Below, piece after piece: positions 42,917 to 52,050 of a stretch of 64,000 nt of DNA (the stretch's first letter is position 1; every line of letters starts with the position of its first letter). The stretch comes from Streptomyces shenzhenensis (GTDB lineage Bacteria; Actinomycetota; Actinomycetes; Streptomycetales; Streptomycetaceae). The notes below the pieces were generated by a model. That model did not search any database, was not told the DNA's origin, and worked only from the letters and a program-made list of their open reading frames with translations. The stretch is from NCBI RefSeq assembly GCF_003688995.1, contig NZ_PENI01000013.1:1-64000 (forward strand), written 5' to 3'. The position numbers were made by a program, and so were the translations under genes.

Positions 42917-43016
42917 GCTGCGCTCCCCTCCCGGCGACCGCCACGGCCACCCCCATGCCCACGGTCGGCCGACGAATTTCAGATCAACTTCACGGCGTGG
43001 GACGGACGTTGGGCGG

Positions 43017-43778
43017 TCAGACGGTCCGCACGGCCACTCCCGCGGCGCCGAGCGCCGCGATCTCGGACCGCGGGGCCGTGGCATCGGTGACGAGGGTGTG
43101 GAGGGCGCCGGCCGGCGCCACGAAGGCGTGGGCGGTGCGGGACAGCTTGGCTCCGTCGGCCACGGCGACGGTGCGCTGCGCCGCCCGGATCGCGGCCTGC
43201 TTGACGGCGGCGTCGTCGAGGTCGTACGCGGTCAGGCCCTGCTCGGCGGTCAGGCCGCAGCAGCCGACGACGGCGGTGTCGAAGCGCAGGGCCGCGAGCG
43301 AGGCCAGGGTCAGCGGTCCGGTGAGGGCACCCTCGCCCGGGCGCGGGCGCCCGCCCGGCACGAGGAGTGCGGTCCGGCCGGGGCCGTCGGCGAGCGCGTT
43401 GACCGCGGGCAGCGACAGGGGCAGCACGGTGATCCGCCGGCCGCGCAGCGCCCTGGCCACTTCGAGGCAGGTGGTGCCGCTGTCCAGGACGACCGTCTCG
43501 CCGTCGGCGATCAGCCCGGCCACGTCCGCCGCGATGCGCCGCTTGGCCTCGACGCCCTCCTGGGCGCGCAGCGCGAACGGGGGTTCCTCGCCGCGCACCA
43601 GCAGGCTGCGGGCGCCACCGCGGAAGCGTTCCAGCACGCCCTGGGCGGCGAGCGTCTCCAGATCGCGGCGGATGGTCATCTCCGAGGCCCCGGTGAGGGC
43701 GGCCAGATCCCCGACGCCGAGGCTGCCCGCTTCCCGCACCGCGTCCGTGATCTGCCTCAGACGGTCCGTGTTCACCAT
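43017..43778 (-). CDS. DeoR-family transcriptional repressor
   Basis: A 253-residue regulator. The N-terminal helix-turn-helix is at about residues 5-55 (LRQITDAVREAGSLGVGDLA, GASEMTIRRDLETLAAQGVL) and the C-terminal sugar-phosphate sensor domain has TVVLDSGTTCLEVARAL, VVGCCGLTAEQG and VAVADGAKLSRTA. Such proteins respond to phosphorylated sugars. It is divergent from an MFS transporter over a 90-base spacer rich in TGTT/AACA repeats, so it probably represses that transporter and itself. No clear ribosome binding site precedes the ATG; a GTG one codon later is an alternative. Confidence 0.92.
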   Translation of the reverse strand: MVNTDRLRQITDAVREAGSLGVGDLAALTGASEMTIRRDLETLAAQGVLERFRGGARSLLVRGEEPPFALRAQEGVEAKRRIAADVAGLIADGETVVLDSGTTCLEVARALRGRRITVLPLSLPAVNALADGPGRTALLVPGGRPRPGEGALTGPLTLASLAALRFDTAVVGCCGLTAEQGLTAYDLDDAAVKQAAIRAAQRTVAVADGAKLSRTAHAFVAPAGALHTLVTDATAPRSEIAALGAAGVAVRTV

Positions 43779-43868
43779 GTCCGTGATTGAACACCACCGG
43801 GAAACGAACAGCAGAACTGTGAGATCGGCGATGTTTAAAACACAATCGATGTTCGATATGTTCACGGC
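43779..43868. promoter_or_regulatory. Divergent operator region, DeoR regulator and MFS gene
   Basis: It contains the palindrome TGTTTAAAACA (43832-43842) and several GAACA or TGTTC half sites at 43783, 43805, 43850 and 43860. TATGTT (43857-43862) ends 6 bases before the MFS ATG and no ribosome binding site is present, so that mRNA may be leaderless. The palindrome covers the likely -35 position, a sensible repressor site. Confidence 0.55.
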
Positions 43869-45035
43869 ATGGAGCGACGATCACTGCGCGCCGCGCGTCT
43901 GGCCACCTTCACGTACTTCGTCCTCAACGGGACCCTGCTGGGGATGTGGATCGTGCAGATCCCGTCCATCGAGCGGCGCGTCGGCATCAGCCACGCCGTG
44001 CTGGGCGGGTTTCTGCTGCTGCTCGGGGCCGGGGCCTTCGTGGGCATGCGGGCGGCCGGACCGGCGGCGGACCGGCTGGGCACGAAAACGGTCGTGCCCG
44101 CCTCGGCGGCCCTGTGCAGCGCCGCCCTGGTGCTGCCCGGACTGGCCACGGGTCCCTGGACGCTCGCCGTCGCCCTCGCCGTGCTCGGCTTCGGCAACGG
44201 CTGTCTGGACGTGAGCATGAACGCCCACGCCGTCGAGGTCGAGAAGGCGTACGGCCGCCCGGTGATGTCCGCGTTCCACGCGACCTTCTCGGTCGGCGGT
44301 GTGCTGGCCGCCCTCGCGGGCGCGGCCACCGCCGGCTGGTCCTGGAGCCCGGCGGCGACGCTGGGCACGGCGGCCGTCCTCGGGCTCGTGGTCTCCGGCT
44401 GCGCCGCGCCCGGCCTGCTGCCCTCCCGCACCGCGCCCGCCGCCGACGGCGGCGGCGCCGCACCGGGCACGGGCGGCGCCGCGCCCGCCCGGATCTGGTT
44501 CCTGGCCGTGCTCGCCCTGCTGATCATGCTCTGCGAGGGAGTCGCCAACGACTGGAGCGTCCTGCATCTGCGGACCGTCCTCGGCGCCTCCGACAGCGCG
44601 GCGGCCTTCGCCTACGGCGCCTTCGCGGCGGCGATGACCGTCGGCCGCCTCCTCGCCGACCGCGTCTCGGCCCGCTTCGGCCCGGCCGCGATCCTGCGCT
44701 ACGGCGCCGCGGTGGCCGCCCTGGGCCTGTCGGCCGCCGCGCTGTCACCGTGGATACCGCTCGCCCTGGCCGGGTGGGGCCTGTTCGGTGCCGGGCTGTC
44801 CGGCTGCGTCCCGCAGCTCTTCAGCGCGGCCGGACACGCCGACGACTCGGCCGCGGGCGCCAATGTCTCCCGGGTGGCCGGCCTCGGCTATCTCGGCATG
44901 CTCGCCGGTCCCGCCCTGATCGGCTGGCTCACCCACCTGGTCCCGCTGAACCTGGCCTTCTTCCTCCCCGTGGCGTGCTGCGTCGCCGCGGTCGCCGCCG
45001 CGGGGGTACTGCGTCCCCGGCTCAGCATGCCGTAG
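43869..45035 (+). CDS. MFS transporter (YbjJ-like)
   Basis: A 388-residue major facilitator with about 12 helices. The opening RLATFTYFVLNGTLLGMWIVQ, IPSIERRVGISHAVLGGFLL and the loop GPAADRLGTK are typical of the YbjJ/fucose-permease-like group, as is FGNGCLDVSMNAHAVEVEKA. The helix-turn regulator next door belongs to the DeoR family, so a sugar or sugar derivative is the likely substrate. The 3' end of the gene (from 44835) is repeated twice, in decayed form, directly downstream. Confidence 0.9.
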   Translation: MERRSLRAARLATFTYFVLNGTLLGMWIVQIPSIERRVGISHAVLGGFLLLLGAGAFVGMRAAGPAADRLGTKTVVPASAALCSAALVLPGLATGPWTLAVALAVLGFGNGCLDVSMNAHAVEVEKAYGRPVMSAFHATFSVGGVLAALAGAATAGWSWSPAATLGTAAVLGLVVSGCAAPGLLPSRTAPAADGGGAAPGTGGAAPARIWFLAVLALLIMLCEGVANDWSVLHLRTVLGASDSAAAFAYGAFAAAMTVGRLLADRVSARFGPAAILRYGAAVAALGLSAAALSPWIPLALAGWGLFGAGLSGCVPQLFSAAGHADDSAAGANVSRVAGLGYLGMLAGPALIGWLTHLVPLNLAFFLPVACCVAAVAAAGVLRPRLSMP

Positions 45036-45430
45036 CCGCCGGCCGCGGTCAGTCCGAGCCACTTCGAGGCGTCGAGCACGCCGACGACCCGGCCGCGGGC
45101 GCCAATGCCTCCCGGGTGGCCGGCCTCGGCTGTCTCGGCATGCTCGCCGGTCCCACCGTCATCGCCGACTCACCCACCCGGCCCCACGGAAGCCGGCCCT
45201 CCGACGTGCCGCGTCACCGCCACATGGATGCCACACCCCCAACTCAGCACGCCACGGCCGCCGGCCGCGGTCCGTCCGAGCCACTTCGAGGCGATCGAGC
45301 ACGCCGACGACTCGGCCGCGGACGCCTGTCTCCCGGGAGCCGGTCCCGCCGCCGTCGGCCGGCTCAGCCACCTGGCCCCGCGGAACCTGGCCTTCCGGCG
45401 TGCCGTAGTCGTCGGCCGTGGTCCGTCCGG
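44835..45430 (+). repeat. Three tandem, progressively decayed copies of the MFS gene 3' end
   Basis: Unit 1 (44835-45076) is inside the MFS gene and its tail. Unit 2 (45077-45299) repeats CACGCCGACGACCCGGCCGC and the next 80 bases with few changes, then diverges. Unit 3 (45300-about 45430) keeps CACGCCGACGACTCGGCCGC, the CACCTGGCCCCGCGGAACCT stretch and the GGCCGTGGTCCGTCCGGGCC end. Each unit starts after a copy of GAGCCACTTCGAGGCG or its equivalent. Periods are 242 and 223 bases. The region 45036-45470 holds no intact gene. Confidence 0.85.
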
Positions 45431-45470
45431 GCCGGCCGGGCCGCGGCGTTGCGGGCCGGCCGGCCTGGGG

Positions 45471-46385
45471 TCACGAGCGGCGCGAGCGCCGTGCGGCGGC
45501 GAACATCCCTGCGGCGCCGATGACGACGACGAGGGCCGCGGCGCCGGCGATCGGGCCGACCGGCGCGCTCGAACCCGTCTCCGCCAGCGGCGGGGAGCTG
45601 TCGTCGGGCGACGGCTCGGCGGTGGGCGGGGCCGACTGCAGGGGCGGGACGTCCGCGCTGGTGGGGGGCGTCCTGTCCGGCTTGGGGGTGGTCGGTTCGG
45701 CGGGGGGTGTGCTGTCCGCCGGGGTGGCGGGCGTCGTGGGCTCCGTCGGGGTCGGGCCCGGCTGCGAGGGCGTCGGGGTGGGCGAGTCGGGCGTGCCCGG
45801 GGCGCAGGCCTTGTCGCCGCCGTTCCACGCCGCGATGAGGTGGTAGGGGGTGGCGACGTTGTCGGGCCGGTACGGCGCCGGGCCGTGGCCCTCGCCCGTC
45901 CCGCCGTCGTAGGTGACGTCGTCGCCGTACAGGTCGATCTGGCCGTAGCAGTCGGGCGACTTCACGGTGAGCCGCTGCCAGGTCCGCTGCGCGCCGTCCG
46001 CGCCGGCGATGTCCGCGGCGGTCAGATAGACGGTGGCCTTGTCGGCCAGGGTCTGGCGGCCCGAGGTCTCCCAGTCGGGGCCCTCGGTGGTGTACTCGGC
46101 CAGCGAGACGGGGTACTTGCAGCCCTCGGCCACGGACTGACCCGCGGCCAGCCGGACCTCGACGGTTCCCGGGGCGGTGTCCCACTGGTGGAATCCGCCC
46201 TGCGAGGTCCAGTCGGCGCCGACGACGTTTCCGTCGGCACCGACTATCCGGTACTGGACCGTGGCGGACTGGCAGCCCCCGCCCGGCGTGGCGCTCGCCG
46301 CGCCCGCCCCGAGTACGGGGACGGCGGCGGCGAGGGCGGTTGCGGCGAGGGCGGCGACGGTTCTGGGGCGATACGAACGCGACAA
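45471..46385 (-). CDS. Sortase-anchored surface protein (LAETG motif)
   Basis: A 304-residue secreted protein. A signal peptide with TVAALAATALAAAVPVLG ends near ASATPGG. The mature domain, about residues 35-200, has four cysteines and a beta-rich character (VQYRIVGADGNVVG, GTVEVRLAAG). A 90-residue Pro/Thr/Ser linker follows, then LAETG, a hydrophobic helix and RRSRRS: the class E sortase signal of Streptomyces. The start is taken as TTG because AGAGG lies 6 bases upstream and the signal peptide then has normal length; no ATG or GTG fits as well. Confidence 0.85.
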   Translation of the reverse strand: MSRSYRPRTVAALAATALAAAVPVLGAGAASATPGGGCQSATVQYRIVGADGNVVGADWTSQGGFHQWDTAPGTVEVRLAAGQSVAEGCKYPVSLAEYTTEGPDWETSGRQTLADKATVYLTAADIAGADGAQRTWQRLTVKSPDCYGQIDLYGDDVTYDGGTGEGHGPAPYRPDNVATPYHLIAAWNGGDKACAPGTPDSPTPTPSQPGPTPTEPTTPATPADSTPPAEPTTPKPDRTPPTSADVPPLQSAPPTAEPSPDDSSPPLAETGSSAPVGPIAGAAALVVVIGAAGMFAAARRSRRS

Positions 46386-46601
46386 GGTGAGCCTCTGCGA
46401 AAGTGATGTGTGGGAGGTGGCGGGCGCGAGGACGGACACCGACGCGGACCGGCGGACCCCGACGGACCCCGGCCGACACCGGCAGGCACCGATGGAGACC
46501 GCGGAGACGGCGGACACGCCTGATACGGCGGGCGACAGCCGGACCGGCCGAGCCGCTCGCGCCCCTTCGCTCACTTCAGTCACAGCGAAGGAGCTGGATG
46601 A

Positions 46602-46631
46602 ATTCTTGTCACCTTTCACAACTCCCGTCAA
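46602..46631 (-). promoter_or_regulatory. Weak promoter candidate for the surface protein
   Basis: On the minus strand TTGACG is followed after 18 bases by AAGAAT. An inverted repeat CCTTCGCT/AGCGAAGG (46564-46591) lies in the leader that would result, which would be over 200 bases long. Confidence 0.25.
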
Positions 46632-46663
46632 TCCTTCACGAGTTCGCCATGTCGGCGGCGGTC

Positions 46664-49135
46664 TCAGTAAGGCGGCGGGAGCTCCTGCTCGGCCCAGATG
46701 ATCTTGCCGTCGGCCGCGTACCGGGCCCCCCACCGATGGGCGAGCTGGGCCACCAGGAACAGGCCCCGGCCGCCCTCGTCCATGCTGCGGGCGTGCCGCA
46801 GCCGCGGAGCGGTGCTGCTGCCGTCGGCGACCTCACAGGTCAGCCGGGAGTCACGGATCAGCCGCACCCGCACCGGCGGTGAGCCGTAGCGGATCGCGTT
46901 GGTGACCAGCTCGCTGACGATGAGCTCGGTCGTCATGGCCAGTTCCGGGCAGCCCCACTGCGTCACCTGCCGGGTCGCCCGGGTGCGCAGATCGGCGACG
47001 GCCGCCGGGTCGAGGGGCACCTCCCAGGAGGCGACCCGGTCGGCGCCCAGACCGTGCGTGCGCGCCAGCAGCAGCGCGATGTCGTCGAGCTGCGGCTTGG
47101 CGACCAGTTGCTGCGCGGCGGTGCGGCACAGGGTGTCGATGTCGAGGCCGGGCCGGGACAGCAACTGGCCGAGCCGGGCCATGCCCACACCCATGTCGCG
47201 GTCGGTCCCCTCGACCAGGCCGTCGGTGTAGAGGCCGAGCAGGCTGTCCTCGGCGAGTTCGATCTCGGTGGCCTCGAAGGCCACCCCGCCCAGGCCGAGC
47301 GGCGGGCCCGCGGGCAGCTCCGGAAAGGAGACCTGGCCGTCGGGGGTGACCACCACCGGGGGCGGATGGCCCGCGCGGGCCATCGCGCACCGCCGGGTCA
47401 CCGGGTCGTAGACGGCGTACAGACAGGTCGCCCCGAGGAACGACGTCGCGGTCTGGTGGGCGGCCTCGTCGTCGGGCTCCTCCGCGCTCAGCCGCAGCAC
47501 GAGATCGTCCAGGTGGGCCAGCAGCTCGTCGGGCGGCATCTCCATGTCGGCGAGGGTCTGCACGGCGGTGCGCAGCCGGCCCATGGTCGCGGCGGCGGCG
47601 ATGCCGTGCCCAACGACATCGCCGACGACGAGGCCCACCCGGGCGCCGGAGAGCGGGATCACGTCGAACCAGTCGCCGCCGACCCCGCCGGTCGCGTTGG
47701 CCGGCAGATAGGAGGAGGCCACCTCCATGGCCGTGCCGCCCGTCAGGACGTGCGGGAGCAGGCTGCGCTGCAGCGTGACCGCCGCCGTGTGCTCCCGGCT
47801 GTAGCGGCGGGCGTTGTCGACACAGAGCGCGGCCCGCGCGACCAGCTCCCGGGCCAGCAGGACGTCGTCCGGGTGGAAGGGGACCGGATTGAGCGAGCGC
47901 ATGAACGAGGCAAGGCCGAGGACGGTGTTCCGGGCCCGCATCGGCACGGCGATCATGGAGTGCAGTCCGTACTCGCGCATCCGGGCCGCGCGGACGGGCT
48001 CCTCGGACGCCCACAGCGGGTCGGCGGGGTCGAGGACGGGGGTGAAGATCGGGTCGCCCTCGACGAGCAGGTTCAGGTCGTGGGGCGGGGGGATGAAGTC
48101 CACCCGCTCCCCGATCCGCGCGAGCGCCTCCGGGCAGCCGTCCCGCACCGAGCTCATGCCGGCCCTGCGCATCACGGGCCGCGCCGTGGCCGGTCCGGCG
48201 TCGGACAGCCACGCTCCGTGCCCCTGTGTGCTCAGCACGGGCTCCAGCAGGTCGACGACGACGAAGTCGGCGAAGCGGGGCACGGCGAAGTCCGCCAGTT
48301 CCTGCGCGGTCCGCATCACGTCGAGGGTCCGGCCGACGCTGCTGCCGGCCTCGTTGACCATCAGCAGAAGCCGGCGCGCGTGCCAGCGCTCGGTGATGTC
48401 CAGGACCATGTAGCAGACGCCGGTGACCGCGCCGACGGCGTCGACCAGCGGGAAGAACGACGCGGAGTAGGCGTGCTGGCGGTGCGGATCGGCCCAGCTC
48501 CAGCCCTCGTACTCGTAGTCGGTGACCGGTATCCCGGTCACCATCACCTTGCGCATCAGGCCTTCCAGCGTCTCCGCCTGCAGACCGGGCAGCAGCTCGC
48601 TCAGCCGCCGGCCCAGCCGCTGTTCACGGGGCACGCCGCCGAACCGCTCCAGGGTGTCGTTGAGCCAGAGGTAGCGCAGCTGGGGGTCCATCACGGCCAT
48701 GCCGACCGGGGAACGGGTCAGGAAGCCGTCGAGGACGGACTGGCCCATCGTCCACTGCGGCAGCTGTTCCCGGGCCGAGACCAGGAAGCACTCGTCCTCG
48801 CCGATCCGGAACGACGCCGACACCCGCAGGTCGGCCTCGATGCGGTGGCCGTCCCGGTGCCGCAGCGGGATCAGGCCGCTCCAGCCCATGCCCTCGCGGC
48901 ATCGCTCCACGATGCCGGCGAGCCGCAGCGGATCCCCGGCCAGTGCCAGCAGCCGGGCGCCGGAGTGGCCCACGATCTCCTGGGCGGCATAGCCGAGCAG
49001 CGCCTGTGCGCCGCTGGTCCACCCGACGACGGTGCCCCGTGCGGCGATCACCGCCACCGCGTCGTTGGACGCGTCGAAGAGATCGCGCGGCCCTGCCGTC
49101 GGAGGCGCTTCGGATCCGTTTCGCCCAGCTGTCAT
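46664..49135 (-). CDS. PAS-PAS-GAF-PP2C phosphatase with C-terminal anti-sigma-type ATPase domain
   Basis: An 823-residue cytoplasmic regulator. Two PAS domains (about 15-120 and 125-250), a GAF domain (about 260-440), a SpoIIE/RsbU-type PP2C phosphatase (about 455-670; GGVGGDWFDVIPL, VGDVVGHGIAAAATMGRLR, LYTDGLVEG) and an RsbW-like HATPase (about 690-823; MTTELIVSELVTNAIRYG, DEGGRGLFLVAQL). Phosphatase and kinase-like domains in one chain suggest partner switching that controls a sigma factor. Of two close ATGs I chose the one with AGAGG nine bases upstream. Paralogue of the next gene. Confidence 0.93.
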   Translation of the reverse strand: MTAGRNGSEAPPTAGPRDLFDASNDAVAVIAARGTVVGWTSGAQALLGYAAQEIVGHSGARLLALAGDPLRLAGIVERCREGMGWSGLIPLRHRDGHRIEADLRVSASFRIGEDECFLVSAREQLPQWTMGQSVLDGFLTRSPVGMAVMDPQLRYLWLNDTLERFGGVPREQRLGRRLSELLPGLQAETLEGLMRKVMVTGIPVTDYEYEGWSWADPHRQHAYSASFFPLVDAVGAVTGVCYMVLDITERWHARRLLLMVNEAGSSVGRTLDVMRTAQELADFAVPRFADFVVVDLLEPVLSTQGHGAWLSDAGPATARPVMRRAGMSSVRDGCPEALARIGERVDFIPPPHDLNLLVEGDPIFTPVLDPADPLWASEEPVRAARMREYGLHSMIAVPMRARNTVLGLASFMRSLNPVPFHPDDVLLARELVARAALCVDNARRYSREHTAAVTLQRSLLPHVLTGGTAMEVASSYLPANATGGVGGDWFDVIPLSGARVGLVVGDVVGHGIAAAATMGRLRTAVQTLADMEMPPDELLAHLDDLVLRLSAEEPDDEAAHQTATSFLGATCLYAVYDPVTRRCAMARAGHPPPVVVTPDGQVSFPELPAGPPLGLGGVAFEATEIELAEDSLLGLYTDGLVEGTDRDMGVGMARLGQLLSRPGLDIDTLCRTAAQQLVAKPQLDDIALLLARTHGLGADRVASWEVPLDPAAVADLRTRATRQVTQWGCPELAMTTELIVSELVTNAIRYGSPPVRVRLIRDSRLTCEVADGSSTAPRLRHARSMDEGGRGLFLVAQLAHRWGARYAADGKIIWAEQELPPPY

Positions 49136-49281
49136 CTCTCCCATCCTCTATACGACAATATGGTCCTGCTTGCCCGCCGGATGTGCACGGTCCGCGCCAC
49201 CGGCGCCTACCGGCACGGTCCGCCCGGCAGCTGAGCGGGTCGAACGAAGTCCGCTGTGGTTCGGCCCTTCCAGCGGAACAC

Positions 49282-51366
49282 TCAGTCGGTGCCGAGCGTC
49301 CGGGCGATGAGCAGGGTGGCGTCGTCCCGGCCGTCCGGGGCGCACAGCGCGTCGAGCAGCCGGTCGCACAGGTCCTCCAGGGAGCGGTCGGGGCCGTCCA
49401 GGAGGCCGAGCAGCAGGCCGAGCAGGACGTCGAGACGGTCGTCGATGGCGTCGTGGCGGGTCTCGACCAGGCCGTCGGTGTAGAGGACGAGCAGGTCACC
49501 GGGGGCGAGGCCGACGGTGCTGCTGAGGAACGTGACCCCGCCCACGCCCAGCGGGGCACCGGTGGGCAGGTCCAGCAGCCGCGGCGGGCCGCCGCCCCGT
49601 ACCAGGACGGGCGGCAGATGTCCGGCGTTGGCGAGGCGGCACTCCCCGCGGCCGGGGTCGTAGACGGCGTAGAGGCAGGTCGCGATGTAGTGCTCGAGAC
49701 CGCCGGCGGTCCGGTCCAGGTGCTGGAGCACCTGCGCCGGGTCGAAGTCGAGGTCGGCGAGTGTGCGGGCGGCGGTGCGCAGCCGGCCCATGGTGGCCGC
49801 CGCGTCGATGCCGCTGCCCATCACGTCGCCCACGACCAGCACGGTCCTGCCGTCGCCGAGGGCGATGGCGTCGAACCAGTCGCCGCCCACCTCGCCGGCC
49901 GCGTGGGCGGGCCGGTAGCGGGTGGCGACCTCCAGGCCCGCCAGCCGCGGCGGTTCCTCGGGCAGCAGGCTGCGCTGCAGGGTGACCGCGGTGTTGCGCA
50001 CGCACTGGAACCAGCGGGCGTTGTCGATGCTGACCGCGGCGCGGGCGGCCAGCTCCCCGGCCAGCACGACGTCGTCCTCGCCGAAGGGCTGCGGGTTGCG
50101 GACCCGCTTGAGGTCCAGGGCCCCGAGCACCTCGCCGCGGGCGATCAGGGGCACCGCGAGATAGGAGTGCATGCCCGCCCGGGCGAGCGGCGCGACGGCC
50201 TCGGGGGCGCGGGCGATGCGCGTCAGATCGCGGTCGGTCACGTGTGCGACCAGGACCGGCCGGGCGGTGTGCACACATTCGCTGACCAGCCGGTCGGCGG
50301 CGTAGGCGGCCAGTTCCCCGGGCACGTCGGCGGCCCGGGTTGCGTCGGTCGGGTGGCCCGCGACCAGGGCGAGGGTGCGCAACAGCGCGGGACCGCCGGT
50401 GTGCGCGCCGGGATGGCAGGACAGGACCGAGTCGAGGACGTCCACGGCCGCGACGTCCGCGAGTCCGGGCACGGTGACCTCGGCGAGTTCACGGGCGGTC
50501 CGGTCGACGTCCAGGGTGGTGCCGACGCGTGCGGAGGCTTCGGCGATCAGGGCGAGGCGCTTGTGCGCCCGCTCGGCCTCCAGGGTGGCGCGGTGGCGTT
50601 CGGTGACGTCCACGAAGGCCCCGGCGACGCCGAGCACCCGCCCGCCGGAGTCCTCCAGCCGGAAGTACGAGACGGACCAGGCGTGGTCGTGATCGGGGTC
50701 GGCGGGCGTGCGGCCGACCGTGTACCGGTCGATGATCGGGCGGCCGGTCTCCAGCACCCCGTGCAGCGCGGCCTCGATGGCGTCGACGTTCAGGTTCGGC
50801 AGGATGTCGCGCACGGTCCGGCCGATGCAGGCCTCGGCGGGGATGCCGTTGATCCGCTCCAGCGCGGGGTTCACGGTCAGGTACCGCAGGTCGGTGCCCT
50901 TGATCGACAGTCCGATGGGGGACTGGGAGACCAGACGCTCGGACAGGGCCAGGTCGGTCTCGACCCGCTGGAGGGTGTCGTGGTCGGCGGCGATGCCCAG
51001 GGCGTAGACGTCCCCCAGATGATCGAGCAACCGCATGTTGCGGAACTCGACCAGCCGGGTGCCACCGTCCTTGTGCCGGATCGGGAAGGAACCGGCCCAG
51101 TTGGCGCCGGTCGCCATCACATCGGCGAACAGGGCCTTCATCAGGTCCAGGTCCGCCTCGTGCACGAACAGCCGGGCCGCATACGCGCCGAGCGCCTCCT
51201 CGGCGCTGTAGCCGAACAGCTCCTCGGCGGGCGCGCTCCAGAACACGATGCGGCCGTCGGAGTCCAGTACCACCGCGGCGACGCCGAGGACGTCGAGGAG
51301 TCCGTACCGCTCGCGCGATCCGGCGCTCCGCAGAATGCCGTCGGCCCGGAAGGATTCGGCAGTCAT
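49282..51366 (-). CDS. PAS-PAS-GAF-PP2C phosphatase (RsbU-like)
   Basis: A 694-residue paralogue of the neighbouring gene without the ATPase domain. Two PAS domains (about 10-130 and 135-265), GAF (about 270-450), then PP2C with GEVGGDWFDAIAL, VVGDVMGSGIDAAATMGRLR, CRLANAGHLPPVLV and LYTDGLVETRHDAIDDR, ending at the final Asp-containing DDATLLIARTL. GGAGGGAGG precedes the ATG. It likely dephosphorylates an anti-sigma antagonist in response to a PAS/GAF ligand. Confidence 0.93.
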   Translation of the reverse strand: MTAESFRADGILRSAGSRERYGLLDVLGVAAVVLDSDGRIVFWSAPAEELFGYSAEEALGAYAARLFVHEADLDLMKALFADVMATGANWAGSFPIRHKDGGTRLVEFRNMRLLDHLGDVYALGIAADHDTLQRVETDLALSERLVSQSPIGLSIKGTDLRYLTVNPALERINGIPAEACIGRTVRDILPNLNVDAIEAALHGVLETGRPIIDRYTVGRTPADPDHDHAWSVSYFRLEDSGGRVLGVAGAFVDVTERHRATLEAERAHKRLALIAEASARVGTTLDVDRTARELAEVTVPGLADVAAVDVLDSVLSCHPGAHTGGPALLRTLALVAGHPTDATRAADVPGELAAYAADRLVSECVHTARPVLVAHVTDRDLTRIARAPEAVAPLARAGMHSYLAVPLIARGEVLGALDLKRVRNPQPFGEDDVVLAGELAARAAVSIDNARWFQCVRNTAVTLQRSLLPEEPPRLAGLEVATRYRPAHAAGEVGGDWFDAIALGDGRTVLVVGDVMGSGIDAAATMGRLRTAARTLADLDFDPAQVLQHLDRTAGGLEHYIATCLYAVYDPGRGECRLANAGHLPPVLVRGGGPPRLLDLPTGAPLGVGGVTFLSSTVGLAPGDLLVLYTDGLVETRHDAIDDRLDVLLGLLLGLLDGPDRSLEDLCDRLLDALCAPDGRDDATLLIARTLGTD

Positions 51367-51534
51367 CCCGGTCCTCCCTCCGTCCGGCAGCGGGTAGCGC
51401 TGCGCAGCGTGCGGCGCCGGCCCCGGGCGGTGGCCGGCGCGACCTGCCCCCATGGTCTCTCCGCCGGTGGCGGGCACGCATCCGCCGGCGCGGCGGCCAC
51501 CGCAGGACGGCCAGGGCCGGCGGGCGGGTCGGGG

Positions 51535-51790
51535 TCACCGGAACGCCGGCCGCCGCGGCACCCCGGCGATGCGGGCGAATCCGCCCGGCCCGAGCAGGGC
51601 ACGCGGTTCGGCGTCGAAGCGGTCGGCCACGGGCCGGGTGGCGTCCAGCGCGGTGTTCCCCGCCTCGGTCGGTTCCAGGACGACGGCGCGGTGCTCACGC
51701 GGGTGCGGCGCCTTCGCCGGCAGACCGGCGGCGGTGAGCCGGCGGACCGACGGCGGTGAGCGGGGACTCGCGCAGGCCGAGGAAAAGGCC
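51535..51790 (-). pseudogene. Relic of a MarR-family regulator
   Basis: On the minus strand VRRLTAAGLPAKAPHPREHR, VVLEPTEAGNTALDATRPVA and RALLGPGGFARIAG match the winged-helix wing and C-terminal helices of MarR proteins. The preceding helix is found only in another frame (LGLRESPLTAV), so a frameshift has occurred, and the N-terminal half is gone. Confidence 0.6.
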
Positions 51791-51829
51791 CGGCCGGTCG
51801 CGCACCGAGTAGAACGCGCCTCCGGCGGC

Positions 51830-51975
51830 GGCGAGGTGACGCTGGAACCGGACATCCGCGAGGAGCTGTGCCGGCAGTACGGCTTCCTGCACGGCGGGGT
51901 CCGCGGCCGATCACCGCCGGGTACAGCATCGACTGCCTGCGCCCGGTCATGGAGCGCGCGGCGAGCTGACAGGCC
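51830..51975 (+). pseudogene. Relic of a PaaI-type hotdog thioesterase
   Basis: EVTLEPDIREELCRQYGFLH with GGV matches the active-site helix of PaaI thioesterases (HGFxHGG). The following strand appears only after a frameshift (ITAGYSIDCLRPVMERAAS, then a stop) and the central helix is deleted. The rest of the 684-base stretch 51367-52050 holds only the neighbouring MarR relic. Confidence 0.5.
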
Positions 51976-52050
51976 GACGCGGCACGGTGGACGGTGACCT
52001 GACGAGCCGTGAGACTGGAGGCTTCGCAGCCCTCGACCGGGATGGTGATC

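Noticed and set aside
48943-51759. A 938-codon open frame opposite the PAS/PP2C genes
   Set aside because: Runs across two genes and their spacer, with antisense composition.
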